Shown: in pieces, positions 8,022 through 18,557 of the stretch
How positions within the stretch are numbered: position 1 is the stretch's first letter
How the letters are laid out: each line of letters opens with the position of its first letter
NCBI GenBank assembly: GCA_024235935.1
Contig: JACKLL010000005.1
Coordinates: forward strand, 1-64,000
Source of the DNA: Rhodoferax sp.
GTDB taxonomy: Bacteria; Pseudomonadota; Gammaproteobacteria; Burkholderiales; Burkholderiaceae_C
DNA length: 64,000 nucleotides
Reading direction: 5' to 3'
Translations under genes and position numbers: made by a program
The notes under the pieces: generated by a model
What the model saw: the letters and a program-made list of their open reading frames with translations, nothing else
Told to the model about the DNA's origin: nothing
Database searches by the model: none

Positions 8022-8906
8022 CTATGCCGTGCTGCCAAACAGGCCGTTGGGCCGCACGGCCAGTGTGATCAGCATCGCCAGAAATACAACGATGCCGGCG
8101 AATTCGGGGAAAAAGACCTTGGTCAGCCCCTCGATCACGCCGAGTCCGAAGCCCGCCACGATGGAGCCGACGATGGAGCCCATACCGCCGATCACCACGA
8201 CGGCGAACACCACGATGATCAGGTTGGACCCCATCAGCGGGCTTACCTGGTAGATCGGTGCCGCCATGACGCCGCTGAAGCCAGCCAGCCCCACGCCCAA
8301 CCCATAGGTGAGCATCAGCATGCGCGGCACGTTGATGCCGAAGGTGCGGACCAATTGCGGGTTTTCGGTCGCCGCCCGCAGGTAGGAGCCCAGCTTGGTT
8401 CGCTCGATCGTGAACCAGGTCAAGAGACAGACCGTCAGCGAGGCGGCGATGACCCACAGCCGGTACCAGGGCAGAAAGGCAAAGTCGGTGTCCAGGCCAC
8501 CCGAGATCGGATTGGCATACGGTTGTCCGGTGGCGCCGAACTTGAACCGGAAACTGCCCTCCAGGATCAACGCGAAACCGTAGGTGAGCAAAAGCGCATA
8601 GACATGGTCCAGGTGGTAGAGCCGGCGCAGCATCGTGCGTTCCAGGAAGATGCCGACGGCACCGACGATCAGTGGCGCCAGCAGCAGGGACCACCAGTAG
8701 TTGATGCCTGCATATTCGAGCAGACCCCAGGCCACGAACGCACCGAGCATGTACTGCGCGCCATGCGCGAAGTTCACCACATGCAGCATGCCGAAGATGA
8801 TGGCCAGGCCAAGGCTCATGAGGGCATAGAAGCCGCCGTTGATCAGGCCGACCAGCAACTGGCCGACAAAGGCGGCGAAGGGAACGCCAAACAAGGTTTC
8901 AGGCAT
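8022..8906 (-). CDS. livH: Branched-chain amino acid-type ABC transporter permease LivH
   Basis: The 294-residue integral membrane protein matches LivH: GQLLVGLINGGFYALMSLGL near the N terminus, GMLHVVNFAHGAQYMLGAF next, and the permease loop GLGVGLAGFSGVMAAPIY. The start at 8906 has a GGAG ribosome site 9 nt upstream. It lies 12 nt before livM and 27 nt after livF within the same operon and should pair with LivM as the translocation pore in the inner membrane. Confidence 0.94.
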   Translation of the reverse strand: MPETLFGVPFAAFVGQLLVGLINGGFYALMSLGLAIIFGMLHVVNFAHGAQYMLGAFVAWGLLEYAGINYWWSLLLAPLIVGAVGIFLERTMLRRLYHLDHVYALLLTYGFALILEGSFRFKFGATGQPYANPISGGLDTDFAFLPWYRLWVIAASLTVCLLTWFTIERTKLGSYLRAATENPQLVRTFGINVPRMLMLTYGLGVGLAGFSGVMAAPIYQVSPLMGSNLIIVVFAVVVIGGMGSIVGSIVAGFGLGVIEGLTKVFFPEFAGIVVFLAMLITLAVRPNGLFGSTA

Positions 8907-8933
8907 CGGAAATGTCTCCAGGGGGATAGCGGC

Positions 8934-9642
<709 letters not shown>

Positions 9643-9650
<8 letters not shown>

Positions 9651-10398
9651 GCGATCCTCCGACATAGGCCTCGATCACGCGTGGGTCGCGTGATACTTCG
9701 TCGTAGCTGCCTTCGGCCAGCACTTCGCCAGCCTGCAGCACGGTGATGCGGTCGCACAGTTGCGCGACCACTTTCATGTTGTGCTCCACCATCAGGATGG
9801 TGCAGCGCTTGGCGACCTGGGCGATCAATTGCGTCACCGGGGCGATGTCCTCATGGCCGAGGCCGGCGATCGGCTCGTCCAGCAGGATCAGTTCCGGGTC
9901 CAGCGCCAGCGTGGTGGCCAGCTCGAGCGCACGCTTGCGACCATAGGACAGGTCGGCGGCCGGGGATGCCTGGTAGGGCTCGAGTCCCACCGCCGCGAGC
10001 AATTCGCGCGCGCGGGCATTGTGGCGATCCAGTGCGCGTGCGCTGCGCCAGAAGGCGAAGCTGCCGCCGGACTTGCGTTGCAGGGCGACACGCACGTTGT
10101 CGAGCACGCTCATCTGGCCGAACACCGCAGAGATCTGGAACGAGCGCACAAGTCCGCTGGCGGCGACACTGGCCGGGTCGCTGCGGGTGATGTCGCGTCC
10201 GTTGAAGTGGATGCTTCCGGCGCTCGACGGCAGAAACGTGGACAACAGGTTGAAGCAGGTGGTCTTGCCGGCGCCGTTGGGCCCGATCAGGGCGTGCACG
10301 GTGTTTCGCTGCACGCGCAGCGATACATTCCTGACCGCATAGAACCCGCGGAACTGCTTGCTCAGACCGTCTGCCTGCAGGATGACGGGGTCGCTCAC
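9643..10398 (-). CDS. livG: ABC transporter ATP-binding protein LivG
   Basis: The 251-residue ATPase has Walker A GPNGAGKTT, the LSYGRKRALELA signature typical of LivG (tyrosine in place of the second G), Walker B LILLDEPIAGL and the switch histidine in MVEHNMKVV. It starts with GTG at 10398, overlapping the stop of the lactonase gene (GTGA). This physically links the transporter genes to the catabolic genes upstream in the transcript. Confidence 0.93.
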
Positions 10399-11279
10399 AC
10401 CAGCGCCCTGTCATCGAAGCGTGTCTCGGGCAAACCGCGCACGCCAAGCCCGCTGAAGGCGAACAGGGCGCCGCCGTCCGGATGGTCGGTCCTGAGCAGG
10501 TTGCCGGTATTGCTCAGGCTGGTGACATACAGCACGTCCAGTTGCGGCCCCCCAAAGCAGGGGCAGCTCGGAAACGGCGTGGGCACCTCGAGCAGCTGCA
10601 GCAACGCGCCTTCGGGGCTGTAGCGCCCCAGCTTGCCCGTCTGCACCAGCGCGACCCACAAACAACCGTCGGCATCGACCGTCGCGCCGTCGGGCGCGGA
10701 TCCTTGCGCGCGGGTATTCATCAGCACGCGTGGGGTGCCCAGGGCTCCGCTCGCCAGGTCGTAGTCGACGGCGCGGACCTCGTCGCTCATGCTGTCGGCG
10801 TAGTACAGGGTGCGACCGTCCGGGCTGAAGCAGGTGCTGTTGGCCAGAGCGATGCCTGGCACCAGCACGGTGACGGCGCCGTTCTTTTCAAGGCGATAGA
10901 ACGCGCCGTCCTTGTCGTGGCGACCGATGACCAGCGAGCCGGCGATGAAGCGGCCCTGGCGATCGGTGCGTCCGTCATTCATGCGGATGCCCGCGGATGC
11001 GTGCTGAACCGAGGCCACCAGCTGCGCATTGCCGGTGCGGGTATCAAACAGCTGGAAGCTGTCGGTCAGCGCCAGCAGGATCCGCCCGCTCTCGGTCAGC
11101 GCAATAGAGCCGACATCGGCGGAGAGCGTCCATTGGGCGTATGCGCCGGTGGCGGGATGCAGCCGGCGCAGCAGGGGGCCCTTGGAGTCGATCCAGTACA
11201 GGCAGTTGTCCCGGCTGTCCCACAGGGGGCATTCGCCGAGCAGGTCCCGGGTGGGGCTGGGTATGGAATGGGTGATCAT
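10395..11279 (-). CDS. SMP-30/gluconolactonase/LRE family protein, probable lactonase
   Basis: The 294-residue six-bladed beta-propeller protein starts at the ATG at 11279, which overlaps the upstream OYE stop (ATGA); the longer open frame upstream of it is a shadow. Family metal-ligand regions are visible: GECPLWDSRDNCLYWID near residue 12 (Glu), RMNDGRTDRQGRF near 95 (Asn/Asp) and NSTCFSPDGRTLYYADS near 140 (Asn...Asp). SMP-30 members hydrolyse sugar or other lactones with a divalent cation. In this operon, which shares a putative regulator with a Baeyer-Villiger-type monooxygenase gene, it is a good candidate for opening the lactone the monooxygenase would form. That link is inference. Confidence 0.85.
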   Translation of the reverse strand: MITHSIPSPTRDLLGECPLWDSRDNCLYWIDSKGPLLRRLHPATGAYAQWTLSADVGSIALTESGRILLALTDSFQLFDTRTGNAQLVASVQHASAGIRMNDGRTDRQGRFIAGSLVIGRHDKDGAFYRLEKNGAVTVLVPGIALANSTCFSPDGRTLYYADSMSDEVRAVDYDLASGALGTPRVLMNTRAQGSAPDGATVDADGCLWVALVQTGKLGRYSPEGALLQLLEVPTPFPSCPCFGGPQLDVLYVTSLSNTGNLLRTDHPDGGALFAFSGLGVRGLPETRFDDRALV

Positions 11280-12433
11280 GCGGGGGTCCTCGCCTGGGCT
11301 GAGGCGCGCACCGGATCGGCGACGGCAGCGCGCCGCTGCAGCCACATCCGGTATTGCAGGGGCCAACGGGCGTAGTTGTCGCTGGCGCCGAGCGCCAGTT
11401 CGGCATGGGCCGCCCAGTTGGGGTTGTACAAGGCTTCGCGCCCGAGGGCGATGAGGTCGGCCTGGCCACGGGCCAGGAATTCTTCGGCATGGCGGGGGTC
11501 GATGATCAGTCCCACACCCATGACCGCGATGCCGGTGGCTGCACGGATCTGCTGGGCCAGCTCGGCGCGGAAATCCAGCCCGCGCGGTGCGCGCTTTTCG
11601 TTCGCCGGATAGCCGGAGATACCGCCGCCGGATGAGCAATCGAGCACGTCCACGCCGCGTTCGCGCAAGGCGCGTGCGAAGGCGATGGATTCATCGGCCT
11701 CGAAGCCACCGTCCATAGGGTCGGCCAGCGAGGTGCGCCAGAACAGCGGCAACTCCTGTGGCCACTGGCGGCGCACGGCTTCGGCCACCTCCAGTGCAAA
11801 GGTCCAGCGTTTGATGCCATAGCGGTCCTCCCGCTGGTTGGACAACGGATGCAGGAACTGGTGGATCAGGTAGCCATGCGCGCCGTGGATCTCGAGCGCC
11901 TGAAACCCGGCATCCCGGGCCCGCGCGGCAGCCTCGGCCCAGGCCTGCACGATACGCTCCACACCTTGCGTATCCGGCGCCTGCGGAACTCGCCAACCGG
12001 CATCCACTGCGAGCGGGCTGGGACCGACTGTTGGCCAAGGACCTTCGCCGCGTGCTGCGTCGTCTGCGGTCAGGGGACCGTGGCCCTCCCACCACTTCTG
12101 CAAACCGGCCTTGCGGCCACAGTGCCCGAGCTGGATGCCAGGCACTGCGCCGTTGCTGCGCAGCGCGCGCGCGATGCGGGCCAGCGGTTCAACCTGTGAG
12201 TCATCCCACAGACCGATGTCGCCATGGGTGTTGCGACCGCGTTTTTCAACGGCGGTCGACTCCACGAAGACGATGCCCGCACCGCCGAGTGCGAACCGGG
12301 CAAGGTGCGCCAGGTGCCAATCGCTGGCATGTCCATCCTGCGCGGAATACATCTGCATCGGCGAGATGGCCACGCGGTTGCGTGCGACCACCTCTCGCAT
12401 CGACCAGGGTGTGAATAGCAATGCAGCGGACAT
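11276..12433 (-). CDS. Old Yellow Enzyme family NADH:flavin oxidoreductase (YqjM/XenA type)
   Basis: The 385-residue FMN-dependent ene-reductase has AISPMQMYSAQDGHASDWHL near residue 24, the substrate-binding HGAHGYLIHQFLHPLSNQR near 185 and the class-specific SGYPANEKRAPRG near 283. It matches the YqjM/XenA branch rather than the 2,4-dienoyl-CoA reductase branch, since no iron-sulfur domain follows. It should reduce the C=C bond of an alpha,beta-unsaturated ketone or aldehyde with NAD(P)H. Coupled to the lactonase gene by an ATGA overlap, it fits saturation of a cyclic enone before ring oxygenation. Confidence 0.9.
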   Translation of the reverse strand: MSAALLFTPWSMREVVARNRVAISPMQMYSAQDGHASDWHLAHLARFALGGAGIVFVESTAVEKRGRNTHGDIGLWDDSQVEPLARIARALRSNGAVPGIQLGHCGRKAGLQKWWEGHGPLTADDAARGEGPWPTVGPSPLAVDAGWRVPQAPDTQGVERIVQAWAEAAARARDAGFQALEIHGAHGYLIHQFLHPLSNQREDRYGIKRWTFALEVAEAVRRQWPQELPLFWRTSLADPMDGGFEADESIAFARALRERGVDVLDCSSGGGISGYPANEKRAPRGLDFRAELAQQIRAATGIAVMGVGLIIDPRHAEEFLARGQADLIALGREALYNPNWAAHAELALGASDNYARWPLQYRMWLQRRAAVADPVRASAQARTPA

Positions 12434-12452
12434 GGCGCGATCCTCCAGGCCC

Positions 12453-13694
12453 TTACTTCTTGACGAAGTCGCAGCCGCCTTCGGCCATCGGACGGAAAGC
12501 CTGTTCCGGTGGTATCGGGGTGCCGACCTTGTAGTAGTCGTACTTGGATTTCGAGTCGGCAGCAGCCATGACCGTCACCGGATAGATCGGGCGCATCACC
12601 TGACCATCCTCGCGGATGGACACATTCTTCATCGTGAAGTCGTTGATGGGCGTCGATTTCATCTTGGCCATCACGGCCGGGCCGGCGTCCGATCCGGCGG
12701 CGCTGACGGCCTTCAGGTAGTGCGTCATCGCGCTGTACACGCCAGCCTGGATGTAGGTTGGAACAGCGCCGTTGTGCTGGGCAGAGAAGCGCTTGGTCCA
12801 GGCCCGCGACGCGTCGTCGCGGTTCCAGTAGAAGGGCACGGTGATGTTCAGGCCTTGCGCCACGTCCTGTCCCATGGCGGTCACGCTATTGATGGTCATG
12901 CCGAACACGCTTAATGCCTGGCCACCCTTGGCAATGCGGAATTCGGCGGCCTGTTTGAGTGCGTTGGAGATGTCGGAGCCTGCGCTGATCAGCACGATGG
13001 CATTGGCGCCGCTGGCCTGGGCCTGCAACAGGTACGAGGAGAAGTCAGTGGAGCCAAGCGGATGCTTGACCGAGCCAACAACCTTGCCGCCAGCGGCAGT
13101 GATGAAGCGGGTCGCTTCGGACTGCATCGCAGCGCCGAAGGCATAGTCGACGGTGACGAAGAAGAAGGTCTTGTGGCCGGCGTTGATCAGGCCCTGTACG
13201 CCTGCTTTCGGCAGTGCATAGGAGTCCACCAGGAACTGCACGCTCATCGGCGAGCAGGACTTGCCGGTGAGGTCCGAGGTGACGGTGCCGGCGATCAGGT
13301 AGGGCTTCTGCTTTTCCTTCATGAGCGTCTGGATGCCCAGTGCGATGGCCGAGCCGGAGCCGCCGATGATGGCGTCGACCTTTTCGCTGTCGATCCACTT
13401 GCGTGCGGCGTTGAGGCCCACGTCGGGTTTGTTCTGGTCATCCGAGATGACGATCTCGATCGGCTTGCCGTTGACCTTGCCGCCGAAATCTTCGATTGCC
13501 ATGCGCGCCGCCAGTACCGAGCCTGGTCCGCCATTGCCTGAATAGGGGCCGCTCATGTCGCCCATGATGCCGACGCGTACGACGTCGTCGGAAATCTGTG
13601 CCTGTGCGGCGCTGGGCAGCGCCATGGCGCCTGCGATTGCTGCGATGGCAGTGACGGTGAGCCGCTGGCGGACGGAACGTAGAGTCGAGGTCAT
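12453..13694 (-). CDS. ABC transporter substrate-binding protein (Liv/amide type, Peripla_BP_6)
   Basis: The 413-residue secreted protein starts at the ATG at 13694 (AGGAGAC ribosome site), followed by a Sec signal peptide (basic SVRQR, then a hydrophobic stretch ending ALPSAAQAQ). The mature part begins VVRVGIMGDMSGPYSGNGG and continues with the type I periplasmic-binding fold (FVTVDYAFGAAMQ, ISAGSDISNALKQ). It is the receptor for the LivFGHM importer encoded downstream in the same operon, from which it is separated by the OYE and lactonase genes. Ligand unknown; the operon points to a carboxylated or cyclic catabolic substrate. Confidence 0.92.
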   Translation of the reverse strand: MTSTLRSVRQRLTVTAIAAIAGAMALPSAAQAQISDDVVRVGIMGDMSGPYSGNGGPGSVLAARMAIEDFGGKVNGKPIEIVISDDQNKPDVGLNAARKWIDSEKVDAIIGGSGSAIALGIQTLMKEKQKPYLIAGTVTSDLTGKSCSPMSVQFLVDSYALPKAGVQGLINAGHKTFFFVTVDYAFGAAMQSEATRFITAAGGKVVGSVKHPLGSTDFSSYLLQAQASGANAIVLISAGSDISNALKQAAEFRIAKGGQALSVFGMTINSVTAMGQDVAQGLNITVPFYWNRDDASRAWTKRFSAQHNGAVPTYIQAGVYSAMTHYLKAVSAAGSDAGPAVMAKMKSTPINDFTMKNVSIREDGQVMRPIYPVTVMAAADSKSKYDYYKVGTPIPPEQAFRPMAEGGCDFVKK

Positions 13695-13749
13695 GGAAGT
13701 CTCCTGATATGGATGGGAACGGGGTGGGACGGGAACGGACTGCGGACCG

Positions 13750-16104
13750 TCAGGCCCTCTCGCCAGCCCAGGAGGGCAAGGACAGGATCTGTTTGGCCAG
13801 GATGTTGCGCTGGATCTCGTTGGATCCGCTGAAGATCGCGGGTGCGCGGGAGTCAAGATACTGGTTCATCACATCGATGGCGATGCCGTCGATGCACACG
13901 TCGTCCTGCTGGCTGCCGTAGTCGCCCGCCAGCTGCACCAGCTCATCCGTGATGCGCTGGTAGGTTTCGGTGCCCCAGACCTTGAGGTAGGAGACTTCGG
14001 AGCCCAGCTCCTCGCCGGCGCGCAGGCGTCCGACAAAGTATTCGAAGGCCGACTTGAGGTCTCTCACATCCAGCACCAGGGTCGCATAGCGGTCGCGAAA
14101 GCCGCCGTCGTTCAGCGCCTGCGTGGCGCGCGCCAGGCGATCGAGCTGGCCCAGGGCATGCTCGCACTGGCGCGGTGTTCCGAAGAAGATGCGTTCGCTG
14201 CGCAACAGCGAGTTGGCGACGGTCCAGCCATCGTCGATGTTGCCGACGACATTGCCCACCGGCACCCGGACGGCGTCGAAGAACACTTCGCTGAATTCGC
14301 CTTCGCCCTTGAGGTTGACGATCGGCCGCACCCGCACGCCTTCAGAGCGCAAGTCGATCAGCACGAAGGTGATGCCGCGCTGGCGTCCCCCCTCGGGCTT
14401 GCTGGTGCGGACCAAGGCAAACATCCAGTTCGAGCCCGTGCCGAGTGTGGTCCAGATCTTCTGGCCGGTGATGACCAGCTCGTTGCCTTCGCGTTCGGCG
14501 CGGGTGCGCAGGCTGGCCAGGTCGGAGCCGGCATTGGGTTCGGAGTAACCCTGGCACCACATGTTCTCGCCGTTCAGGATGCGCGGCAGATGGAATGCAA
14601 TCTGCTCCGGTGTGCCGTAGTGCAGCAAAAGCTGACCGACGACCAGGCCATGGTCCGGTATGCGGGCACAACCATGGCGGGTCATTTCCTCGTAGTAGAT
14701 GACCTGCTTGGCGGCGCTGAGTCCCATGCCGCCATGTTCCTTGGGCCATGCCGGCGCCAGCCAGCCCTGGCGCGACAGTGCCAGGTACCAGTCGGAAATG
14801 TCGGCAAAGAAGGCGCGCTTCTTCATGAAGCGCTTGTGTGGGGGGTAGTTGGCCGCGATCCAGCGGGCCAAGACCTGGCGGAAGTGTTCGTCGGGCAGAT
14901 CGGCGATGTCCGTGCCCGGCTCCAGGTTCGCATCATCGGCCGTCGCACCAGGAACCGCGTCGTCGTCCGAGGCCCGGCCGTCTCGCAGCACGTGGTCGAG
15001 ATACTGCGCGCGTTGCCAGGCCGCATTGCCCAGCCAGGCCGACAGTGACAGTGCCCGCTTGAGGCACAGCCCGATGTCGGTCTCATCGGCGATACCCATC
15101 GCGCCGTGCAGGTGGATGGCTGCCTTGCAGACGAAGAGCGCTGCGCCGCAGGCGCGTGCACGGGCCGCATGCACGGCCTGGGTGGTCGCTGGCCGGGCCG
15201 CGCCGTCGAGCCATTGCTGCAGCGCATGGTCGGCCGCGGCATGGGCCAGCTGGCCCTGCATCCACATGTCGACCATGCGGTGCTGCAAGGCCTGGAAGGT
15301 GGCGATCGGTCGACCGAACTGGATGCGCTGCCTGGTGTAGTCGAGCGTCGCTGCCAGTGCCTTGTCGAGGACGCCAATGAGCTCGAATGCCGAAAGCAGG
15401 CGCGCCAGTGTGATGGCGTCGGTCAAGGCGCGATCGACTTCTGTGCCCCGAGCCAGCAGGGCGCTGGCAGGCAGGCGGACCGTCTGCAGATCCACGCTGC
15501 CCAGCGACTGTCCGTCGACCGTGGCGGCCGCCGATACGCGCAGTCCGGGTGTATCCGCCGGCACCCACAGCAAGACCGGAATGTTCTCTTCGCGGGCATA
15601 CACGACGAACCCGTCGGCTGCGTCGGCATCGGGAATGAAGGACTTCGAGCTGCCGTGCAATCGCCAGCCGCCAGCATCGACCAGCGCCTGCATGCCGGCA
15701 TCGGCGGGCGCGTAGGCACCCGGACGCTCCTGCCATGCCAGTGCGGCGACGCAACTGCCGTCGGAGATGCGGCCCAGCAGATCGCGCACCGCGCTCTGGC
15801 TGGCCAGGGGCATCAGGGCCTGCACCACCAGTGCGGTTGCCGCGACGTAGGGCTCTGGTGCCAGGCCTCGGCCCAGTTCGCCGGCGATGATGGCCGCTTC
15901 GGCGGCTCCCAGGCCGATGCCGCCCATGTCTTCCGGCACCAGCACGCCGCACCACCCGGATTCGGCCATTTCCTGCCAGATGCTGCGATCCATCCGTTCA
16001 CCCGCATCGCGCAGGCGGCGCATGCGCGATGCGCCGGGTTTGCGCGCATTGAAGGCCTGCACGCTGTCACGCAGCAGGGTCTGGGTCGAATCGAGGTGGG
16101 TCAT
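13750..16104 (-). CDS. Fused double-domain acyl-CoA dehydrogenase
   Basis: The 784-residue protein contains two tandem acyl-CoA dehydrogenase modules. The N-terminal module (about 1-350) has GVLVPEDMGGIGLG, RIQFGRPIATFQALQHRMVDM and HLHGAMGIADETDIGLCLKR. The C-terminal module (about 400-784) has MWCQGYSEPNAGSDLASLRT, GQKIWTT and FSGSNEIQRNILAKQ. The ATG at 16104 overlaps the CoA-ligase stop (ATGA), so the longer open frame is not used. It should introduce an alpha,beta double bond into an acyl-CoA made by the neighbouring ligase. The two modules correspond in order to the 'small' and 'large' dehydrogenases encoded separately at 21131-22315 and 19934-21118, so this is a natural fusion of a heteromeric pair. 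Confidence 0.9.
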   Translation of the reverse strand: MTHLDSTQTLLRDSVQAFNARKPGASRMRRLRDAGERMDRSIWQEMAESGWCGVLVPEDMGGIGLGAAEAAIIAGELGRGLAPEPYVAATALVVQALMPLASQSAVRDLLGRISDGSCVAALAWQERPGAYAPADAGMQALVDAGGWRLHGSSKSFIPDADAADGFVVYAREENIPVLLWVPADTPGLRVSAAATVDGQSLGSVDLQTVRLPASALLARGTEVDRALTDAITLARLLSAFELIGVLDKALAATLDYTRQRIQFGRPIATFQALQHRMVDMWMQGQLAHAAADHALQQWLDGAARPATTQAVHAARARACGAALFVCKAAIHLHGAMGIADETDIGLCLKRALSLSAWLGNAAWQRAQYLDHVLRDGRASDDDAVPGATADDANLEPGTDIADLPDEHFRQVLARWIAANYPPHKRFMKKRAFFADISDWYLALSRQGWLAPAWPKEHGGMGLSAAKQVIYYEEMTRHGCARIPDHGLVVGQLLLHYGTPEQIAFHLPRILNGENMWCQGYSEPNAGSDLASLRTRAEREGNELVITGQKIWTTLGTGSNWMFALVRTSKPEGGRQRGITFVLIDLRSEGVRVRPIVNLKGEGEFSEVFFDAVRVPVGNVVGNIDDGWTVANSLLRSERIFFGTPRQCEHALGQLDRLARATQALNDGGFRDRYATLVLDVRDLKSAFEYFVGRLRAGEELGSEVSYLKVWGTETYQRITDELVQLAGDYGSQQDDVCIDGIAIDVMNQYLDSRAPAIFSGSNEIQRNILAKQILSLPSWAGERA

Positions 16105-17747
16105 GCGGGATCGGTGGGAAGACGGTGGGTGCGGAATTGCTCGCGCAACTTGAGTTTTTGCAACTTGCCGGTCGCGGTGTGGGGCAGGCTGTCGACACAG
16201 ACCACGTCGTCGGGCAGGCACCATTTCGCGACCTTGCCCTCCATGAAAGCCAGCATGTCCTCGCGCGTGACCGTCTGGCCCTCCTTGGCATGTACCAGCA
16301 GCAGCGGCCGCTCCTGCCATTTGCTGTGTGCCACGCCGATCACGGCAGCTTCCTGTACGGCCGGGTGTCCCACAGCGATGTTCTCCAGGTCGATCGATGA
16401 GATCCATTCACCGCCGGACTTGATCACATCCTTGGAGCGGTCGGTGATCTGAACGAATCCGTCTGCGTCCAGTGTGGCCACGTCGCCGGTAGGGAACCAT
16501 CCGTCGGCGTCGAGGACCTCGCCCCCCTCGCCGCGGTAGTAGCCCGCCGCAACCCAGGGGCCGCGGGCCTTGAGGTCGCCAAACGCCTTGCCGTCATGCG
16601 GCAGCGGTGCACCGTCGTCGCCGAAGATCTCGATCTCGACGCCGAAAATCGCGCGCCCCTGCTTGACCTGCAGGTCGAAGCGCTGCTCGAGTGGCAGTCC
16701 CTGGTGCTTGTCGAGCAGGTTTCCGATGCTTGCCAGCGGACTGGTCTCCGACATGCCCCAGGCGTGGATAAGGTATGCCCCCAGGAGCGACTCGAACTTC
16801 TCGATCATTGCGCGTGGCGCGGCCGATCCGCCGACGACCACGCGCTTGAGCACCAGCTCGGACAGGTCCAGCGTCGCCTGGTTGCGCTCGATGTAGTCGA
16901 ACAGGCCCAGCCAGACTGTGGGTACACCCAGCGAGAAATTGCAGCGCTCCTCGCGCAGCAGTCGATAGATGTTCTCGCCGGCCAGGCCCGGCCCCGGCAG
17001 CACGAGCTTGGCGCCACACATGGCGCCCGCATAGGGAACGCCCCAGGCGTTGACATGGAACAGCGGGACCACCAGCAGCACACTGTCGCGGGCGGACAGG
17101 CCCAGTCCGTCGGCGGAACAGGCGGTCCAGGAGTGCAGCATCGTGGACCGGTGGCTGTAAAGGACACCTTTGGGGTTGCCGGTGGTGCCGGAGGTGTAGC
17201 ACAGCGACGACGCGGTGTTCTCGTCGAACGTGGGCCACTGGTACGTGGGGGAGGCCGCCGCCAGCAGTTCCTCGTAGCACAGCAGGTTCGGCAGATCGAT
17301 GCCCTGCATCTGGGCGCGCGTACACATGGCCACGAAGCCCTTGACGCGCGGCAGTTGCGGCGCGACGGCCTGTACCAGCGATGCGAAGCTGGTGTCGAAG
17401 AAGACATAGCCGTCTTCGGCATGGTTGATGATGTAGCTGACCTGCTCTGGAAACAGTCGCGGATTCACGGTATGGAGTACGGATCCCATGCCCGATACCG
17501 CGAAGTACATCTCCAGGTGGCGATGGGTGTTCCAGGCCAGCGTGGCGACCCGTTCGCCGGGCTGGACGCCCAGGGTCTGCAAGGCATTTGCCAACTGTTT
17601 GGCGCGGCTGCACACGGTGCGCCAGTTGCTGCGGTGCATGCTGCCGTCGACCATGTTCGAGACGATCTCGCGATCGCCGTGGTAGGCGGCCGCGTGTTCG
17701 ATCAGACCGGACAGCAGCAGCGGGCGTTGTTGCATCATTCCCAGCAT
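16101..17747 (-). CDS. Acyl-CoA synthetase (AMP-forming, AlkK/FadD-like)
   Basis: The 548-residue adenylate-forming ligase has the P-loop YTSGTTGNPKGV near residue 185, the A5-type motif HAWGMSETSP and the A7/A8 region GWFPTGDVATLDADGFVQITDR...KSGGEWISS; the catalytic lysine is in the C-terminal PHTATGKLQK. Start chosen at 17747 because an AGGAG site lies 9 nt upstream; the longer frame has none. It activates a carboxylic acid to its CoA ester for the coupled dehydrogenase (4-nt overlap). The medium-chain fatty-acid ligase AlkK is the closest type by eye; the true substrate is unknown. Confidence 0.9.
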   Translation of the reverse strand: MLGMMQQRPLLLSGLIEHAAAYHGDREIVSNMVDGSMHRSNWRTVCSRAKQLANALQTLGVQPGERVATLAWNTHRHLEMYFAVSGMGSVLHTVNPRLFPEQVSYIINHAEDGYVFFDTSFASLVQAVAPQLPRVKGFVAMCTRAQMQGIDLPNLLCYEELLAAASPTYQWPTFDENTASSLCYTSGTTGNPKGVLYSHRSTMLHSWTACSADGLGLSARDSVLLVVPLFHVNAWGVPYAGAMCGAKLVLPGPGLAGENIYRLLREERCNFSLGVPTVWLGLFDYIERNQATLDLSELVLKRVVVGGSAAPRAMIEKFESLLGAYLIHAWGMSETSPLASIGNLLDKHQGLPLEQRFDLQVKQGRAIFGVEIEIFGDDGAPLPHDGKAFGDLKARGPWVAAGYYRGEGGEVLDADGWFPTGDVATLDADGFVQITDRSKDVIKSGGEWISSIDLENIAVGHPAVQEAAVIGVAHSKWQERPLLLVHAKEGQTVTREDMLAFMEGKVAKWCLPDDVVCVDSLPHTATGKLQKLKLREQFRTHRLPTDPA

Positions 17748-17764
17748 GGGTGGGGCTCCTTGGG

Positions 17765-18553
17765 CTAGTGGTAGCTGCGACCGCCGTCGACGGCCAGCAC
17801 GATGCCGGTCACGAACGACGCTTCGGCGCTGGTGAGGTACAAGGCGGCCTGTGCGATCTCGATCGGTGCGCCGATCCGGCCCAGCGCGTAGCGCGGTGCG
17901 ACCTGGTCGCGCAAGCTGTCTTCGCTGTATCCGGCCCGGACCATCGGCGTGTCCACGGCGCCAGGACAGATCGTGTTCACACGGATTTCGGGCGCCCATT
18001 CCATGGCGATCGACTTGGAGAAGGCAATCACGCCGGCCTTGGATGCGGCGTAGGCGCTGCGCCGGGAGAACGGTTGCAAGCCCTGGCCGGATGACAGGTT
18101 GACGATGGTGGCCGCAGGAGCCGCGCGCAAGTGCGGGAGACAGGCCCGGCAGACAATGAAGGTGCCGGTGAGGTTCACATCGAGGACCTTGCGCCAGTCG
18201 TCGAGCGTCACCTGGTCGGCCCAGTCGGTGTTGGAGATGCCGGCAGCATTGACCAGGCCATCGAGCCCGCCGAACATGCCGACGGCGCGAAACACCGCAG
18301 CGTCCACACTTTCGCCGTCGGTGATGTCAGCCTCGAGCACGAGAGCGCGGGGATGTTCCTGATGCGGGGTGACGGACCATTGGCGGTCCAGCATGGCGAC
18401 CGATGCCCCGGCTGCGAGAAACAGCTCTGCGATCGCGCGACCGATGCCAGATGCAGCACCGGTCACCAGGATGCGGCGTCCGATCAGCCGCCCTTGTGCG
18501 CTGGCGTTCGACGCCTCGGGTTGCATGGGTATGTGGTGTGTGGAATTGCGCAT
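17765..18553 (-). CDS. SDR family NAD(P)-dependent oxidoreductase
   Basis: The 262-residue classical SDR has TGAASGIGRAIA at about 31-42, NAAG in place of NNAG at about 102-105, catalytic Ser155 and YAASK with Tyr168/Lys172. Asp56 in VAMLDRQW favours NAD. It sits 4 nt after the Bug gene and 17 nt before the CoA-ligase gene as the second gene of the 13-gene operon. Residue 10 is also Met and could be the start, but neither site has a strong ribosome-binding sequence. It probably acts on an alcohol, converting it to the ketone or acid. Confidence 0.88.
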   Translation of the reverse strand: MRNSTHHIPMQPEASNASAQGRLIGRRILVTGAASGIGRAIAELFLAAGASVAMLDRQWSVTPHQEHPRALVLEADITDGESVDAAVFRAVGMFGGLDGLVNAAGISNTDWADQVTLDDWRKVLDVNLTGTFIVCRACLPHLRAAPAATIVNLSSGQGLQPFSRRSAYAASKAGVIAFSKSIAMEWAPEIRVNTICPGAVDTPMVRAGYSEDSLRDQVAPRYALGRIGAPIEIAQAALYLTSAEASFVTGIVLAVDGGRSYH

Positions 18554-18557
18554 GGAA